Shown here in pieces: positions 30,806 through 41,333 of a stretch of DNA of 64,000 nt. The translations under genes and the position numbers were made by a program. Within the stretch, counting starts at the first letter, position 1; the number at the start of each line of letters is the position of its first letter. The notes under the pieces are model-generated. The model searched no databases, had not been told where the DNA came from, and worked only from the letters and a program-made list of their open reading frames with translations. Source of the stretch: Citrobacter koseri (GTDB taxonomy: Bacteria > Pseudomonadota > Gammaproteobacteria > Enterobacterales > Enterobacteriaceae); contig UAVY01000008.1 of assembly GCA_900446925.1 (NCBI GenBank), forward strand, positions 186,001 through 250,000. Reading direction: 5' to 3'.

Positions 30806-31533
30806 ACAAACCCCTTATGTAAACGACTCTCTTTTATTCAGTATCGGCAACACAAATTTATATCTTTATGCGGTTTTATGGTTCGTAAGAAATATTAACA
30901 CGCTCTTAAATGTGACGTTGTCACTAATAACAAAATCCTGCACTTTTACCTGATTTAAATAGTGTGATAAGCTTATTTTGAATATTATTTTTAATGCGTT
31001 GTTTTAATCACTTACGCGCCAGGCCTTGTGTTCTCCTGGTTGTGCCGCACTTCATAAGTCAGGGGGTTTTACGCTTCGCCTGCCTTCATACGTTGCTACA
31101 AACCTGTCTGTTATAAAAGAATAATTAATATCGTGTTGTATTTTAATGCGTAAAATGAACAGATTACTTGCCTGATGAATATTTATTAAATCTACAAAAA
31201 TAATACACCATTCTTTCCGCCGATAAATAATGTGTCTCGCGCTTTTATATTTCTCTGCTATCCACGTTGGCGTTTGCCCATTTTTGACCCTGCAATTTCT
31301 GGCATCACAATGTGATCCCTGCGACGGATTCGACACATTCATGCCCTCTCTGACGATCGCTGCACCAAAAGTGAACTAATCTGCACAAATGTTGATTCAT
31401 TCGTTAATTAAATATCACCTTAATTTAACAAAAAAGACGGCGATGCCGTGGTTTCCAGGTTGGCATGCGTCCTGCATTGTTAATTCAGTAACAGCGGAAC
31501 GCTCTCTGACAGCTCACTAACAGCGAGACGGTA
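30806..31533. other. 728-base AT-rich intergenic region
   Basis: Between the divergent chemoreceptor and rpiR-type genes. Strikingly AT-rich compared with both neighbours. One 96-codon minus-strand frame (31052-31342) has no recognisable family and no clear ribosome site. The last 100 bases hold the promoter of the regulator gene. I see no RNA gene. Its composition suggests an H-NS-bound control region or foreign remnant. Confidence 0.5.
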
Positions 31534-32401
31534 ATGACATCAAAACCTGAGTTATTTGCCCGAATTGAGAAGAGTTTTAGCCAGCATACGCCCAGCGAAA
31601 AGCGCGTTGCAGGCTGGCTGTTAGCGCACGCGCGCAGATACCGTTTGAAACGGCAGACGGTATCGCCAGAGCGACAGGCACCAGCGGCATCACGGTGGGA
31701 ACGTTATTTACGGAAGCTTGGTTTTCGTAATCTTGAGGACGCCAAGGCCAGCCTGCGGGAACTGCCATCCGTGCCCTATCAGCCCTGGGGGGATGAATGA
31801 ACGCCTTGACTCCTGGCAACAGCAGCAGCGGCTGCCCGACAGAGCGCGTCAGTCGCTGTCGCTGGAAATTGATGCCATCACCCACGTCTATCAGCTGGCG
31901 CAAAGTGAAACGTTCTTGCGCATCGCTCAGCAACTGGCGCATGCGGAGGCCGTGTATGTTCTGGGGATTCAGTCCACGCGCGGCATTGCTAACGCCTTTT
32001 TCAGCCATCTGGAATACCTGCGGCCCAAAGTCAGTTATTCCGAAGGGCTATCCGGGAGCTGGGTTGAGTCGCTGAATTCCGGGTTCGCACGGCCATATGT
32101 GGTGATCACGGATACCCGCGCCTATTCCGCCGCTGCCCGTCAGTATTGTCGCGTTGCCAGCGAGCGGCGCATTCCGCTGGCGTTAATCACCGATGTCTGG
32201 TGTCCGTGGGCCAGAGACTACGCCATCGACTTATTGCAGGTAAAAACCGACACCGGGCACTTCTGGGATTCACTCGCTCCCGTGAGCTGCCTGTTCAACT
32301 TATTGCTATCAGGCGTGGTGGATCAACTGGGCGATACGCTTGCTGAACGGCTGCGAACCAATCGCCAGTTGCAACAAGAGTTTGGTCAATTCGAACAATA
32401 A
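31534..32401 (+). pseudogene. RpiR/MurR-type regulator with SIS domain, frameshifts
   Basis: N-terminal HTH_6 domain (MTSKPELFARIEKSFSQHTP, SEKRVAGWLLAHA) and C-terminal SIS sugar-phosphate-binding domain (EAVYVLGIQSTRGIANAFFS to LAERLRTNRQLQQEFGQFEQ). A lost C near 31629 and an extra A near 31702 compensate and scramble residues 33-57, where AQIPFETADGIARATGTSGI is expected. An extra G in the run at 31786-31791 then shifts the frame at QPWG. Corrected length is 288 residues. It lies 14 bases before ddpX and is cotranscribed, which suggests that it senses a peptidoglycan-derived compound and controls the ddp operon. E. coli ddp has no such gene attached. Confidence 0.82.
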
Positions 32402-32415
32402 ACAGGAAACGTGCT

Positions 32416-33003
32416 ATGTCAGAAACCCCTGAACTGGTCGATCTGTCAGTGATTTTCCCCTCGCTGCATATCGATCTCAAATACGCCACCGCCGATAACC
32501 TCACCGGCGCGCCCATTTACCGGGAGGCCCGTTGCCTGCTGCATACGGATGCCGTCACCGCGCTGGCGAAAAGTATCAGCATCGCGCAGCTGGCAGGGCT
32601 GTCTCTGGTGGTATACGACGCCTATCGTCCGCAGCAGGCGCAGTCGTTCTGTGGCATGTCTGTCCCGATCCGCAATACGTGGTGGATGTAGCCATCGGTT
32701 CAAACCATAGCCGTGGTACGGCAATTGACGTCACTCTGATGGATGAGCATGGCAACGTGCTTGATATGGGGGCCGGTTTTGATGAAATGCACGATCGCTC
32801 GCACTCGTATCACCCTTCTGTTCCACCCGCAGCGCAACGTAATCGATTGTTATTGAACGCTATTATGTTTGGCGGTGGTTTTGTCGGCATCAGCAGTGAA
32901 TGGTGGCATTTTGAATTGCCGGACGCGGCCAGCTACCCCTTGCTCGACGATTGCATTGCCTGTTTCCCGGCATCACGCCACAACAACACAACCCTCCCTG
33001 TAA
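32416..33003 (+). pseudogene. ddpX: D-Ala-D-Ala dipeptidase DdpX, compensating frameshifts
   Basis: Zn-dependent cytoplasmic VanX-type dipeptidase that cleaves D-Ala-D-Ala for use as carbon source. It reads MSETPELVDLSVIFPSLHID, loses one base near 32650 (YRPQQAQSFLWHVCPDPQYV expected), continues with the metal-site motifs SNHSRGTAIDVTL (His, Asp) and SSEWWHFELPD (catalytic Glu and His), and regains the first frame through one extra base before the TAA at 33001-33003. About 195 residues, close to 193 in E. coli. The gene is followed after 12 bases by ddpA. Confidence 0.88.
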
Positions 33004-33015
33004 TGGAGCACGGTC

Positions 33016-34580
33016 ATGAAGACAACACACGCTTTAACTTCGCTGTTTCGTCCCGCCCTGATTGCCGTGGCACTGGCTGTTGCCCTGCCCGCCGCTCAGG
33101 CGGCTGTACCCAAAGATATGCTGGTGATTGGTAAAGCGGCCGATCCGCAAACGCTTGATCCTGCCGTCACTATTGATAACAACGACTGGACGGTGACCTA
33201 CCCGTCTTATCAACGCCTTGTGCAGTACAAAACCGAGGGAGGTAAAGGTTCCACGGAGGTTGAAGGCGATCTGGCGAGCGACTGGAAAGCCTCTGACGAT
33301 CAGAAAGAGTGGACGTTTACCCTTAATAAAGATGCCCGATTCGCTGATGGCTCGCCCGTTACGGCAGATGCGGTGCAACAATCTTTTGCGCGTCTGCTGA
33401 AAATTGGACAAGGCCCGGCAGAAGCCTTTCCAAAAGATTTGAAAGTCGAAGCCGTCGATGACTATACGGTGAAATTTACGCTGAGCCAGCCGTTTGCGCC
33501 CTTCCTGTACACGCTGGCGAATGACGGCGCCTCCATTATTAACCCGGCGGTTCTGAAAGAACATGCCGCAGATGATGCGCGCGGTTTTCTGGCGCAGAAT
33601 ACCGCAGGTTCCGGCCCGTTTATGCTGAAAAGCTGGCAGAAAGGACAGCAGCTGATTCTGGTGCCGAATCCGCATTATGCGGGAGCCAAACCTGCCTTTA
33701 AGCGCGTGTCGGTAAAAATCATTGGTGAGAGCGCTTCCCGCCGCCTGCAATTGTCGCGGGGAGACATCGACATTGCCGATGCTCTCCCGGTAGACCAGCT
33801 CAACGCGTTAAAACAGGAAGGGAAAGTCAACGTGGCGGATTACCCTTCGCTGCGCGTGACTTATCTCTATCTCAACAACAGTAAAGCGCCGCTGAATCAG
33901 GTGGATTTGCGCCGGGCCATCTCATGGTCAACGGACTATCAGGGCATGGTGACGGGTATCCTCAGCGGTAACGGCAAGCAGATGCGCGGCCCGATTCCTG
34001 AAGGTATGTGGGGCTATGACGCGAAGGCAATGCAGTACAGTTTTGATGAAGCGAAAGCCAAAGCCGCCTGGGAGCAAGTCGCGACCCAAGCCCGATGGCC
34101 TGAGCTTCCTCTACTCTGATAACGATCCAAACTGGGAGCCGATTGCGCTTTCCACGCAGGCCAGCCTCAGCAAGCTGGGCATTAAGGTGAAGCTGGAAAA
34201 ACTGGCGAATGCCACCATGCGCGACCGGATCGGCAAAGGTGATTACGACATTGCCATCGGCAACTGGAGCCCGGACTTCGCCGACCCGTACATGTTCATG
34301 AACTACTGGTTTGAGTCTGATAAGAAAGGCCTGCCGGGTAACCGTTCGTTTTATGACAACGCCGGGGTCGATAAACTTCTGCGCAGCGCGCTGACCACCA
34401 CCGATCAGGCGGCCAGAACGAAGGATTACCAGCAGGCGCAAACCATCGTGATTGATGAGGCCGCCTACGTCTATCTCTTCCAGAAAAACTACCAGCTGGC
34501 GATGAACAAAGAGGTCAAAGGCTTTGTCTTCAACCCCCATGCTGGAACAGGTCTTTAACATTGGTGCCATGAGTAAATAA
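33016..34580 (+). pseudogene. ddpA: D,D-dipeptide-binding periplasmic protein DdpA, two frameshifts
   Basis: Solute-binding protein of the SBP_bac_5 (peptide/nickel) family. Signal peptide at residues 1 to about 30 (LIAVALAVALPAAQAA, then VPKDMLVIG). The frame is continuous to about 34085, where an extra C separates SFDEAKAKAAWEQV from KPDGLSFLYSDNDPNWEPIA. A second extra C near 34540 separates VKGFVFNP from MLEQVFNIGAMSK. The span of 1565 bases equals 520 codons plus stop plus two, close to the 516-residue E. coli protein. It delivers D,D-dipeptides to DdpBC. Confidence 0.9.
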
Positions 34581-34624
34581 GCCACGTTGATGCGGGGCCG
34601 TTATGGCTCCGCAAGGGGAAGCCT

Positions 34625-35647
34625 ATGACGTTCTGGAGCATTTTACGCCAGCGATGCTGGGGACTTATTCTGGTGGTCGCCGGTGTTTGCGTAATTACGT
34701 TTATTATTTCTCACCTGATTCCTGGCGACCCTGCGCGACTGCTGGCCGGCGATCGCGCCAGCGATGAGATTGTCGAAAACATTCGCCAGCAGCTGGGGCT
34801 GGATCAGCCGCTGTATGTGCAATTTTTTCGCTATGTCAGCGACGTTTTTCACGGTGATCTGGGCACGTCTATACGCACTGGCCGCCCGGTAATGGAAGAG
34901 TTGCGCGTGTTTTTCCCCGCCACGCTTGAACTGGCCTTCTGTTCCCTGCTGCTGGCGTTGGTGATCGGGATCCCGCTGGGGATTTTATCCGCCGTATGGC
35001 GAAACCGCTGGCTGGACCATCTGGTGCGGCTGATGGCGATAACCGGCATTTCCACCCCGGCGTTCTGGCTGGGGCTGGGCGTTATTGTTCTGTTTTACGG
35101 GCATCTGCAAATTCTGCCCGGCGGCGGAAGGCTTGATGACTGGCTGGACCCGCCCGCCCACGTCACCGGGTTCTACCTGATTGACGCGCTGCTGGAGGGG
35201 AATGGCGAGGTCTTTTTCAACGCGTTACAACACCTTATTTTACCGGCGCTGACCCTGGCGTTTGTCCACCTGGGAATTGTCGCCCGTCAGATTCGTTCCG
35301 CCATGCTGGAACAACTCAGTGAGGACTACATTCGCACCGCGCGTGCCAGCGGTCTGCCTGGCTGGTACATCGTGCTCTGCTATGCCTTGCCTAACGCCCT
35401 GATTCCGTCGATTACCGTTCTGGGGCTGGCGCTGGGCGATTTGCTGTATGGCGCCGTGCTTACCGAGACGGTCTTTGCCTGGCCGGGAATGGGGGCGTGG
35501 GTGGTCACCTCTATTCAGGCGCTGGATTTTCCGGCAGTGATGGGATTCGCCGTAGTGGTCTCTTTGGCTTATGTGCTGGTAAACCTGGTCGTCGATTTAC
35601 TCTATTTGTGGATCGATCCCCGAATCGGTCGCGGAGGTGCTGAATGA
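34625..35647 (+). CDS. ddpB: D,D-dipeptide ABC permease DdpB
   Basis: Intact 340-residue inner-membrane permease, the E. coli length. It shows the DppB-type N-terminal helix (CWGLILVVAGVCVITFIISH), the block DQPLYVQFFRYVSDVFHGDL, and the EAA coupling loop SEDYIRTARASGLPGWYIV. It forms the channel with DdpC. The start follows AGGGGAAGCCT. Its end overlaps ddpC by four bases (ATGA). Confidence 0.93.
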   Translation: MTFWSILRQRCWGLILVVAGVCVITFIISHLIPGDPARLLAGDRASDEIVENIRQQLGLDQPLYVQFFRYVSDVFHGDLGTSIRTGRPVMEELRVFFPATLELAFCSLLLALVIGIPLGILSAVWRNRWLDHLVRLMAITGISTPAFWLGLGVIVLFYGHLQILPGGGRLDDWLDPPAHVTGFYLIDALLEGNGEVFFNALQHLILPALTLAFVHLGIVARQIRSAMLEQLSEDYIRTARASGLPGWYIVLCYALPNALIPSITVLGLALGDLLYGAVLTETVFAWPGMGAWVVTSIQALDFPAVMGFAVVVSLAYVLVNLVVDLLYLWIDPRIGRGGAE

Positions 35648-36540
35648 TGTTAACGCAAGAGACGCCCGCCCCGTCGCAGACCGCCCGCCGCCGGATCGAC
35701 TGGGCAAAACTCTTCTGGCTGATGAAAAGCAGCCCGCTGACGCTGACTGGCGGCGTGATTATCATCCTGATGTTGCTACTGATGGTGCTGTCGCCCTGGA
35801 TAACGCCTTACGATCCTAATGCCATCGATTTGACCGCGCGCCTGCTTGCGCCCTCTGCGACGCACTGGTTCGGCACTGACGAAGTGGGACGCGATCTGTT
35901 CAGCCGCGTACTGGTCGGCAGCCAGCAATCCATTGTCGCCGGGCTGGTCGTCGTAGGGATTGCCGGTGGAATCGGCTCCTTGCTTGGCTGTCTGTCCGGC
36001 GTCATGGGCGGGCGCGCCGACGCTATTATTATGCGTCTGATGGATATTATGCTGTCGATTCCTTCGCTGGTGCTGACGATGGCGCTGGCCGCCGCGCTGG
36101 GGCCAAGCCTGTTTAACGCCATGATGGCGATCGCCATTGTCCGTATTCCTTTTTATGTGCGCCTGGCGCGGGGGCAAACGCTGGTCGTGCGCCAGTTTAC
36201 CTATGTACAGGCTGCCCGAACGTATGGCGCTTCCCGCTGGCACCTTATCAGCTGGCATATCTTACGTAATTCGCTGCCGCCGCTTATCGTGCAGGCGTCG
36301 CTGGATATTGGCAGCGCGATCCTGATGGCCGCCACGCTGGGCTTTATTGGCCTTGGCGCACAACAGCCCTCCGCTGAATGGGGCGCAATGGTGGCTATTG
36401 GTCGTAACTATGTCCTCGACCAGTGGTGGTATTGCGCCTTTCCTGGGGCGGCGATCCTGATTACCGCTGTCGGGTTTAACCTGTTTGGCGATGGTATTCG
36501 CGATCTGCTTGACCCTAACGCCGGAGGAAAACAGTCATGA
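35644..36540 (+). CDS. ddpC: D,D-dipeptide ABC permease DdpC
   Basis: Intact 298-residue DppC-type permease, the E. coli length. A long N-terminal cytoplasmic segment precedes TM1 (LTGGVIIILMLLLMVLSPW); HWFGTDEVGRDLFSRVLVGS is the hallmark of the DppC family and the EAA loop is FTYVQAARTYGASRWHLI. It overlaps ddpB upstream and ddpD downstream (ATGA), so all three are translationally coupled. Confidence 0.93.
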   Translation: MMLTQETPAPSQTARRRIDWAKLFWLMKSSPLTLTGGVIIILMLLLMVLSPWITPYDPNAIDLTARLLAPSATHWFGTDEVGRDLFSRVLVGSQQSIVAGLVVVGIAGGIGSLLGCLSGVMGGRADAIIMRLMDIMLSIPSLVLTMALAAALGPSLFNAMMAIAIVRIPFYVRLARGQTLVVRQFTYVQAARTYGASRWHLISWHILRNSLPPLIVQASLDIGSAILMAATLGFIGLGAQQPSAEWGAMVAIGRNYVLDQWWYCAFPGAAILITAVGFNLFGDGIRDLLDPNAGGKQS

Positions 36541-37518
36541 CCCAACCCGTGCTGGAAATTGAGGATTTACACCTGAGCTTTCCGGGTTACAAAGCCGATG
36601 TTCACGCCCTTAACCACGTATCGTTGCGTATCGACCGGGGCGAAATCGTCGGCGTGGTCGGTGAGTCCGGGTCAGGTAAATCCGTCACCGCCATGCTGGC
36701 AATGCGGCTGCTGCCGGAAGGCAGCTATCACATTCATCAGGGCCGCGTATCGCTGCTGGGCGAGGACGTGCTGAATGCCAGCGAAAAGCAGATGCGTAAA
36801 TGGCGCGGCGCGCGCGTGTCGATGATCTTCCAGGAGCCAATGACGGCGCTGAATCCCACCCGGCGCATTGGGCAACAAATGGTGGAAGTCATTCGCCATC
36901 ATCAGGCGGTGAGCCGCCTGGCGGCGCGGGGAGAAAGCCATCGCCCTGCTGGAAGAGATGCAAATTCCCGATGCGGCGCAGGTTATGGCGCGATTTCCGT
37001 TTGAGCTTTCCGGCGGGATGCGCCAGCGGGTGATGATCGCGCTGGCATTCTCCTGCGAACCGGAGCCTGATTATTGCCGACGAACCCACTACCGCGCTGG
37101 ACGTCACGGTGCAGCTACAGGTTCTGCGTTTGCTGAAACTAAAAGCGCGAGCCAGCGGTACTGCGGTGCTGTTTATCAGTTCATGATATGGCGGTGGTAT
37201 CGCAGTTGTGCGATCGGCTGTATGTCATGTACGCCGGAAAGCGTGATTGAGAGCGGCCCCACGGCAGACGGTTATTCGCCGCCCCACGCATCCCTATTCC
37301 ATTGGTTTGTTGAAATGCGCGCCGGAACACGGCGAACCTCGCGCGCCGCTGCCCGCGATTCCTGGGACGGTGCCTAACCTGACCTGTCTGCCAACCGGAT
37401 GCGCCTTCCGCGAACGCTGTTTTGCCGCCGGGACGCTGTGCGAGGCTGTCCCGGCGCTGGAGAATCATGGCGAACCTGAACAACAATCCGCCTGCTGGTA
37501 TCCACAACAGGGAGATGA
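36537..37518 (+). pseudogene. ddpD: D,D-dipeptide ABC ATPase DdpD, several frameshifts
   Basis: DppD-type ATPase. The first 125 residues are clean: LEIEDLHLSFPG, Walker A GESGSGKSVTAML, Q-loop MIFQEPMTALNPTRRIG. Extra bases near 36924, 37065, 37180, 37245 and 37270 then shift the frame. Readable pieces are IALLEEMQIPDAAQVMARFP, the signature FELSGGMRQRVMIALAFSCE, Walker B LIIADEPTTALDVTVQLQVL, and the C-terminal oligopeptide-ATPase zinc/iron-type domain with APEHGEPRAPLPAIPGTVPN and CAFRERC. The exact stop is uncertain (near 37518; E. coli has 328 residues). All losses look like single-base indels. Confidence 0.85.
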
Positions 37519-37521
37519 CGC

Positions 37522-38477
37522 ATGTCTGACATATTGCTCTCGTTACGGGATGTCCATATCACCTTCCCCGCCCGTAAAAACTGGTTGGGGCGGGTGACGG
37601 AACGCGTACATGCCCTGAACGGTATGGATTTGCAGATTCGCCAGGGAGAAACGCTTGGCATCGTGGGGGAAATCCGGCTGCGGGAAAAGTACGCTGGCGC
37701 AACTGCTGATGGGAATGTTAAAACCCAGCCACGGCGAGTGCTCGCGGCCTGGCGTTGCGCGCACCGGCGCCAACAGCGGGATGCAGATGGTCTTTCAGGA
37801 CCCGCTCTCTTCGCTGGACCCCCGATTACCCGTCTGGGCGGATTATCACCGAGCCCGTCTGGCTCCAGAAGCATAACAGCGAACGCGAGCGGCGGACGCT
37901 GGCAGAGGAACTGGCCTTACAGGTTGGCATCCGGCCTGAGTACCTCGACAGGCTTCCCCATGCGTTTTCCGGCGGACAACGCCAGCGCATCGCCATTGCC
38001 CGCGCCTTATCGTCAGAGCCGGACGTTATCGTGCTTGATGAACCGACTTCCGCGCTGGATATCTCCGTGCCAGGCGCAGATTCCTGAATCTGCTGGTTGC
38101 GCTACAGACGCGCCGTAAAACTGACGTATGTGTTGATTTCACACAACGTGTCGGTTGTGCGATATATGAGCGATCGGGTTGCGGTGATGTATCTCGGGGC
38201 AAATTGTTGAACTGGGCGACGCGCAACAGGTGTTAACACCGCCTGCGCATTTTTCCCTATACCCGGCTGTTGCTGGATTCCGTGCCGAAAACGGGTGCGC
38301 CACTGGCAGAAGACCTGGTGCTGCGCAAAACGGGAACTACCGGGGGAACCGCCACCTGCCGCAAGGGTGTTATTTTCGCGATCGCTGTCCGCTGGCAACC
38401 GTGGCTGTGAAAAACCGCAGGCATTATTGACGCGGGGATCGGAGAGCGACGTTCGCTGCTGGCGAGCGGTGGAGTAA
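37522..38477 (+). pseudogene. ddpF: D,D-dipeptide ABC ATPase DdpF, several frameshifts
   Basis: Partner ATPase of DdpD. It starts MSDILLSLRDVHITFPARKN. Indels occur near 37670 (Walker A GESGCGKSTLAQLLMGML), 37745, 37835, 38075, 38115, 38205, 38255, 38360 and 38400. Recognisable pieces are [18 protein letters not shown], the signature [20 protein letters not shown], Walker [38 protein letters not shown], and the ending SDVRCWRAVE at the TAA at 38475-38477. About 310 residues expected (308 in E. coli). This is the most densely damaged gene in the window. It ends the ddp operon. Confidence 0.83.
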
Positions 38478-38490
38478 GAGCCAGGCAATC

Positions 38491-38517
38491 GCCCGGTGGC
38501 GCTGTCGCTTACCGGGC
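38491..38517. repeat. REP (BIME) unit after ddpF
   Basis: Imperfect palindrome GCCCGGT...ACCGGGC enclosing GGCGCTGTCGCTT, followed by CTAC. This is the enteric REP/PU consensus, placed after the last gene of the ddp operon, where REPs stabilise or attenuate transcripts. Confidence 0.8.
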
Positions 38518-38577
38518 CTACAGGGTGTTGTGGGGCCGACCCGACGCTCAATCACCGGGCCGTCGAGATTGATGCCG

Positions 38578-39012
38578 TTATGACGTCAACTGATAATCCA
38601 GCGTGATTTCCGCTTTCAGCACCTGCGAAACCGGGCATCCGGCTTTCGCTTTCTGAATAATGCCGTCAAAGGTGGATGCATCAATGCCGGGTACGGCCAC
38701 TTCACTGTGCAACGCAATTTTCGTGATCGGCAAAACCCGCGTCGACTTTATCCAGCGAGACATCGGCTTGTCGTGTCGATTGACGGATGGGGTAAAACCC
38801 GCCTCGCCCAGCATCAGCGAAAGCGCCATCGAGAAACAGGCCGCGTGGGCCGCGCCGATCAACTCTTCCGGGTTGGTCCCTTTTACGCCTTCAAAGCGTG
38901 TATTAAAGCCATAGGGTTGTTGATTCAACACGCCGCTTTCGGTCGATACCGTACCTTTTCCACCTTTAATATCGCCTTCCCAGTGTGCCTGACCTTTCTT
39001 ATGGATTGTCAT
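38578..39012 (-). CDS. osmC: Osmotically inducible peroxiredoxin OsmC, internally scrambled
   Basis: Ohr/OsmC-family thiol peroxidase that reduces organic hydroperoxides in stationary phase. Reads MTIHKKGQAHWEGDIKGGKG to ITLDYQLTS, 144 residues (143 in E. coli). Both redox cysteines are present (AAHAACFSMALSL, and GCPVSQVLKAE). Between about 38725 and 38790 three extra bases add up to one codon and leave the frame open but replace the expected SIDTTSDVSLDKVDAGFA by VNRHDKPMSRWIKSTRVLP. That patch is therefore an artefact of indels and not a real divergence. E. coli has bdm between osmC and sra; it is absent here. Confidence 0.9.
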   Translation of the reverse strand: MTIHKKGQAHWEGDIKGGKGTVSTESGVLNQQPYGFNTRFEGVKGTNPEELIGAAHAACFSMALSLMLGEAGFTPSVNRHDKPMSRWIKSTRVLPITKIALHSEVAVPGIDASTFDGIIQKAKAGCPVSQVLKAEITLDYQLTS

Positions 39013-39181
39013 TCTTGCTCTCCTGTTGGCTCAAAACAGAAAGTATAGACCAACTCTGTTACACGCGTTCGGTCGCCTTCCCGGGAAAACCTGCTATGCT
39101 GTACCAGCAACCTAAGGGGTTACGTTTCTTTCGCAATTGCGAATTTGTCCTTAAAACTAGCAACAGGATTGAGGAGTTAAA

Positions 39182-39325
39182 ATGAAATCGAACCGTCAGG
39201 CCCGTCATATTCTTGGACTGGACCATAAAATTTCCAACCAACGCAAGCTCGTGACCGAAGGCGATAAAGTCAGCGTGGTCAACAACCCTACTGGCAGAAA
39301 ACGTCACGCTGACAGCCAAAAGTAA
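39182..39325 (+). CDS. sra: Stationary-phase-induced ribosome-associated protein Sra (RpsV)
   Basis: 47-residue basic protein: [20 protein letters not shown], then [20 protein letters not shown]. Nearly identical to E. coli Sra (45 residues). It binds the 30S subunit in stationary phase. The ribosome site GAGGAG lies just upstream. It is followed by a strong terminator and points toward maeA. Confidence 0.93.
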   Translation: MKSNRQARHILGLDHKISNQRKLVTEGDKVSVVNNPTGRKRHADSQK

Positions 39326-39348
39326 GCGCCCTGTTCTGATATGACGAT

Positions 39349-39378
39349 AAACACCATTGCAACCGCAATGGTGTTTTT
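39349..39378 (+). terminator. sra terminator
   Basis: Twelve-base stem AAACACCATTGC (39349-39360) / GCAATGGTGTTT (39365-39376), loop AACC, then TTTTT. It lies 24 bases past the sra stop. Confidence 0.92.
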
Positions 39379-39498
39379 GCTTACAAAAGCCTGGATTCAT
39401 TCACAATGCTTTATACTCTTTGCCCGACGCCCTGGTGAAAACCTAAGTACGCCCATAAAACAGCACCAGGAACGGATATTCGAAAAAGAGTGAGTGAC

Positions 39499-41196
39499 AT
39501 GGAAACCAAAATCAAGAAACAGCGTTCCCTTTATATTCCTTACGCTGGCCCTGTGCTGCTGGAATTTCCTCTCCTGAATAAAGGAAGCGCTTTCAGTATA
39601 GAAGAACGCCGTAACTTCAACCTGCTGGGGTTACTGCCGGAAGTGGTCGAATCGATTGAAGAACAGGCGGAGCGCGCCTGGATCCAGTATCAGGGATTCA
39701 AAACGGAAATCGATAAACATATCTATCTGCGCAACATTCAGGATACCAACGAAACCCTGTTCTACCGACTGGTGCAAAACCATCTCGATGAGATGATGCC
39801 GGTTATCTATACCCCAACGGTGGGCGCCGCCTGTGAGCGCTTCTCTGAGATCTACCGTCGCGCGCGCGGCGTGTTCATCTCTTATCAGAACCGCCACAAC
39901 ATGGACGATATCCTGCAAAACGTGCCTAACCACAATATCAAAGTGATTGTGGTGACGGACGGGGAACGCATCCTCGGTCTTGGCGACCAGGGCATTGGCG
40001 GAATGGGGATTCCAATCGGTAAACTGTCGCTGTACACCGCCTGTGGCGGCATCAGCCCGGCCTATACCCTGCCGGTGGTGCTGGACGTCGGCACCAACAA
40101 TCAGCAGTTGCTGAACGATCCGCTCTATATGGGCTGGCGTAACCCGCGCATCACCGATGACGAATACTATGAATTCGTCGATGAGTTTATTCAGGCGGTG
40201 AAACAGCGCTGGCCGGACGTCTTGCTGCAATTCGAAGATTTCGCGCAGAAAAACGCGATGCCGCTGCTTAATCGCTATCGCGATGAAATCTGCTCTTTCA
40301 ACGATGATATTCAGGGAACGGCGGCCGTGACCGTCGGTACTCTGATTGCCGCCAGCCGTGCGGCGGGCAGCCAGTTGAGCGAGCAGAAAATCGTCTTCCT
40401 TGGCGCGGGTTCTGCCGGTTGCGGGATCGCTGAACAGATCATCGCGCAGACCCAACGCGAAGGACTCAGCGAAGAAGCCGCTCGCCAGAAAGTGTTTATG
40501 GTGGATCGCTTTGGTCTGTTGACGGATCAGATGCCTAACCTGCTCTCATTCCAGACGAAGCTGGTGCAAAAACGCGAGAACCTGCAACACTGGGACAGCG
40601 AAAGCGAAGTGCTCTCCCTGCTTGATGTCGTGCGCAACGTGAAGCCGGACATTCTGATCGGCGTGTCGGGGCAAACCGGGCTCTTTACTGAAGAGATCAT
40701 TCGCGAGATGCACAAGCACTGCCCACGTCCGATCGTGATGCCGCTGTCTAACCCGACGTCCCGCGTTGAAGCCACGCCTCAGGACATCATCGCCTGGACC
40801 GAAGGCAATGCGCTGGTCGCGACCGGCAGTCCTTTCGCACCGGTGGCCTGGAAAGACAAAATTTACCCTATTGCGCAATGTAATAACGCCTACATCTTCC
40901 CGGGGATCGGCCTGGGCGTGATTGCGTCCGGCGCGTCGCGTATTACCGACGAAATGCTGATGTCGGCAAGCGAAACGCTGGCGAAATACTCTCCGCTGGT
41001 GCTCAACGGCGAAGGTCTGGTATTGCCGGAGCTGAAAGATATTCAGACCGTGTCGCGAGCGATTGCCTTTGCCGTGGGTAAAATGGCGCAGCAACAGGGC
41101 GTGGCGGTAAAAACGTCCGCAGAAGCGCTACAGCAAGCCATCGACGAGAATTTCTGGCAAGCGGAATACCGCGATTACCGCCGTACCTCTATCTGA
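39499..41196 (+). CDS. maeA: NAD-dependent malic enzyme MaeA (SfcA)
   Basis: Intact; oxidatively decarboxylates malate to pyruvate with NAD. From the ATG at 39499 the protein has 565 residues, equal to E. coli MaeA; an upstream in-frame GTG at 39490 would add three. It shows the catalytic Tyr region [20 protein letters not shown], the metal-binding DFAQKNA and [18 protein letters not shown], and the NAD Rossmann motif [16 protein letters not shown] (about residues 305-320). It is monocistronic. adhP, next to maeA in E. coli, is absent here. Confidence 0.93.
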
Positions 41197-41202
41197 GTGT
41201 TT

Positions 41203-41275
41203 GCCCGGTGGCGCTACGCTTACCGGGCCTGTGTTTTATACGGTTGTCGGCCGGATAAGCGCAGCGCCATCCGGC
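41203..41275. repeat. BIME: two opposed REP units after maeA
   Basis: GCCCGGTGGCGCTACGCTTA (from 41203, closing ACCGGGC at 41228) and, in reverse orientation, GCCGGATAAGCGCAGCGCCA (41250-41269, closing ATCCGGC at 41275). Head-to-head REPs of the enteric consensus, between convergent maeA and fdnI. Confidence 0.85.
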
Positions 41276-41291
41276 ATTCTGTTGGCAAAAA

Positions 41292-41317
41292 AAAAGCGCT
41301 ACAGACGTAGCGCTTTT
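41292..41317. terminator. Bidirectional terminator between maeA and fdnI
   Basis: Eleven-base stem AAAAGCGCTAC (41292-41302) / GTAGCGCTTTT (41307-41317) with loop AGAC, with A and T runs on the flanks. It serves the convergent maeA and fdnGHI transcripts. Confidence 0.9.
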
Positions 41318-41333
41318 GTCTTTTGAAAGCGGG

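Noticed and set aside
31052..31342. 96-codon minus-strand frame in the AT-rich gap
   Set aside because: No recognisable domain, poor start context, composition typical of non-coding AT-rich DNA.
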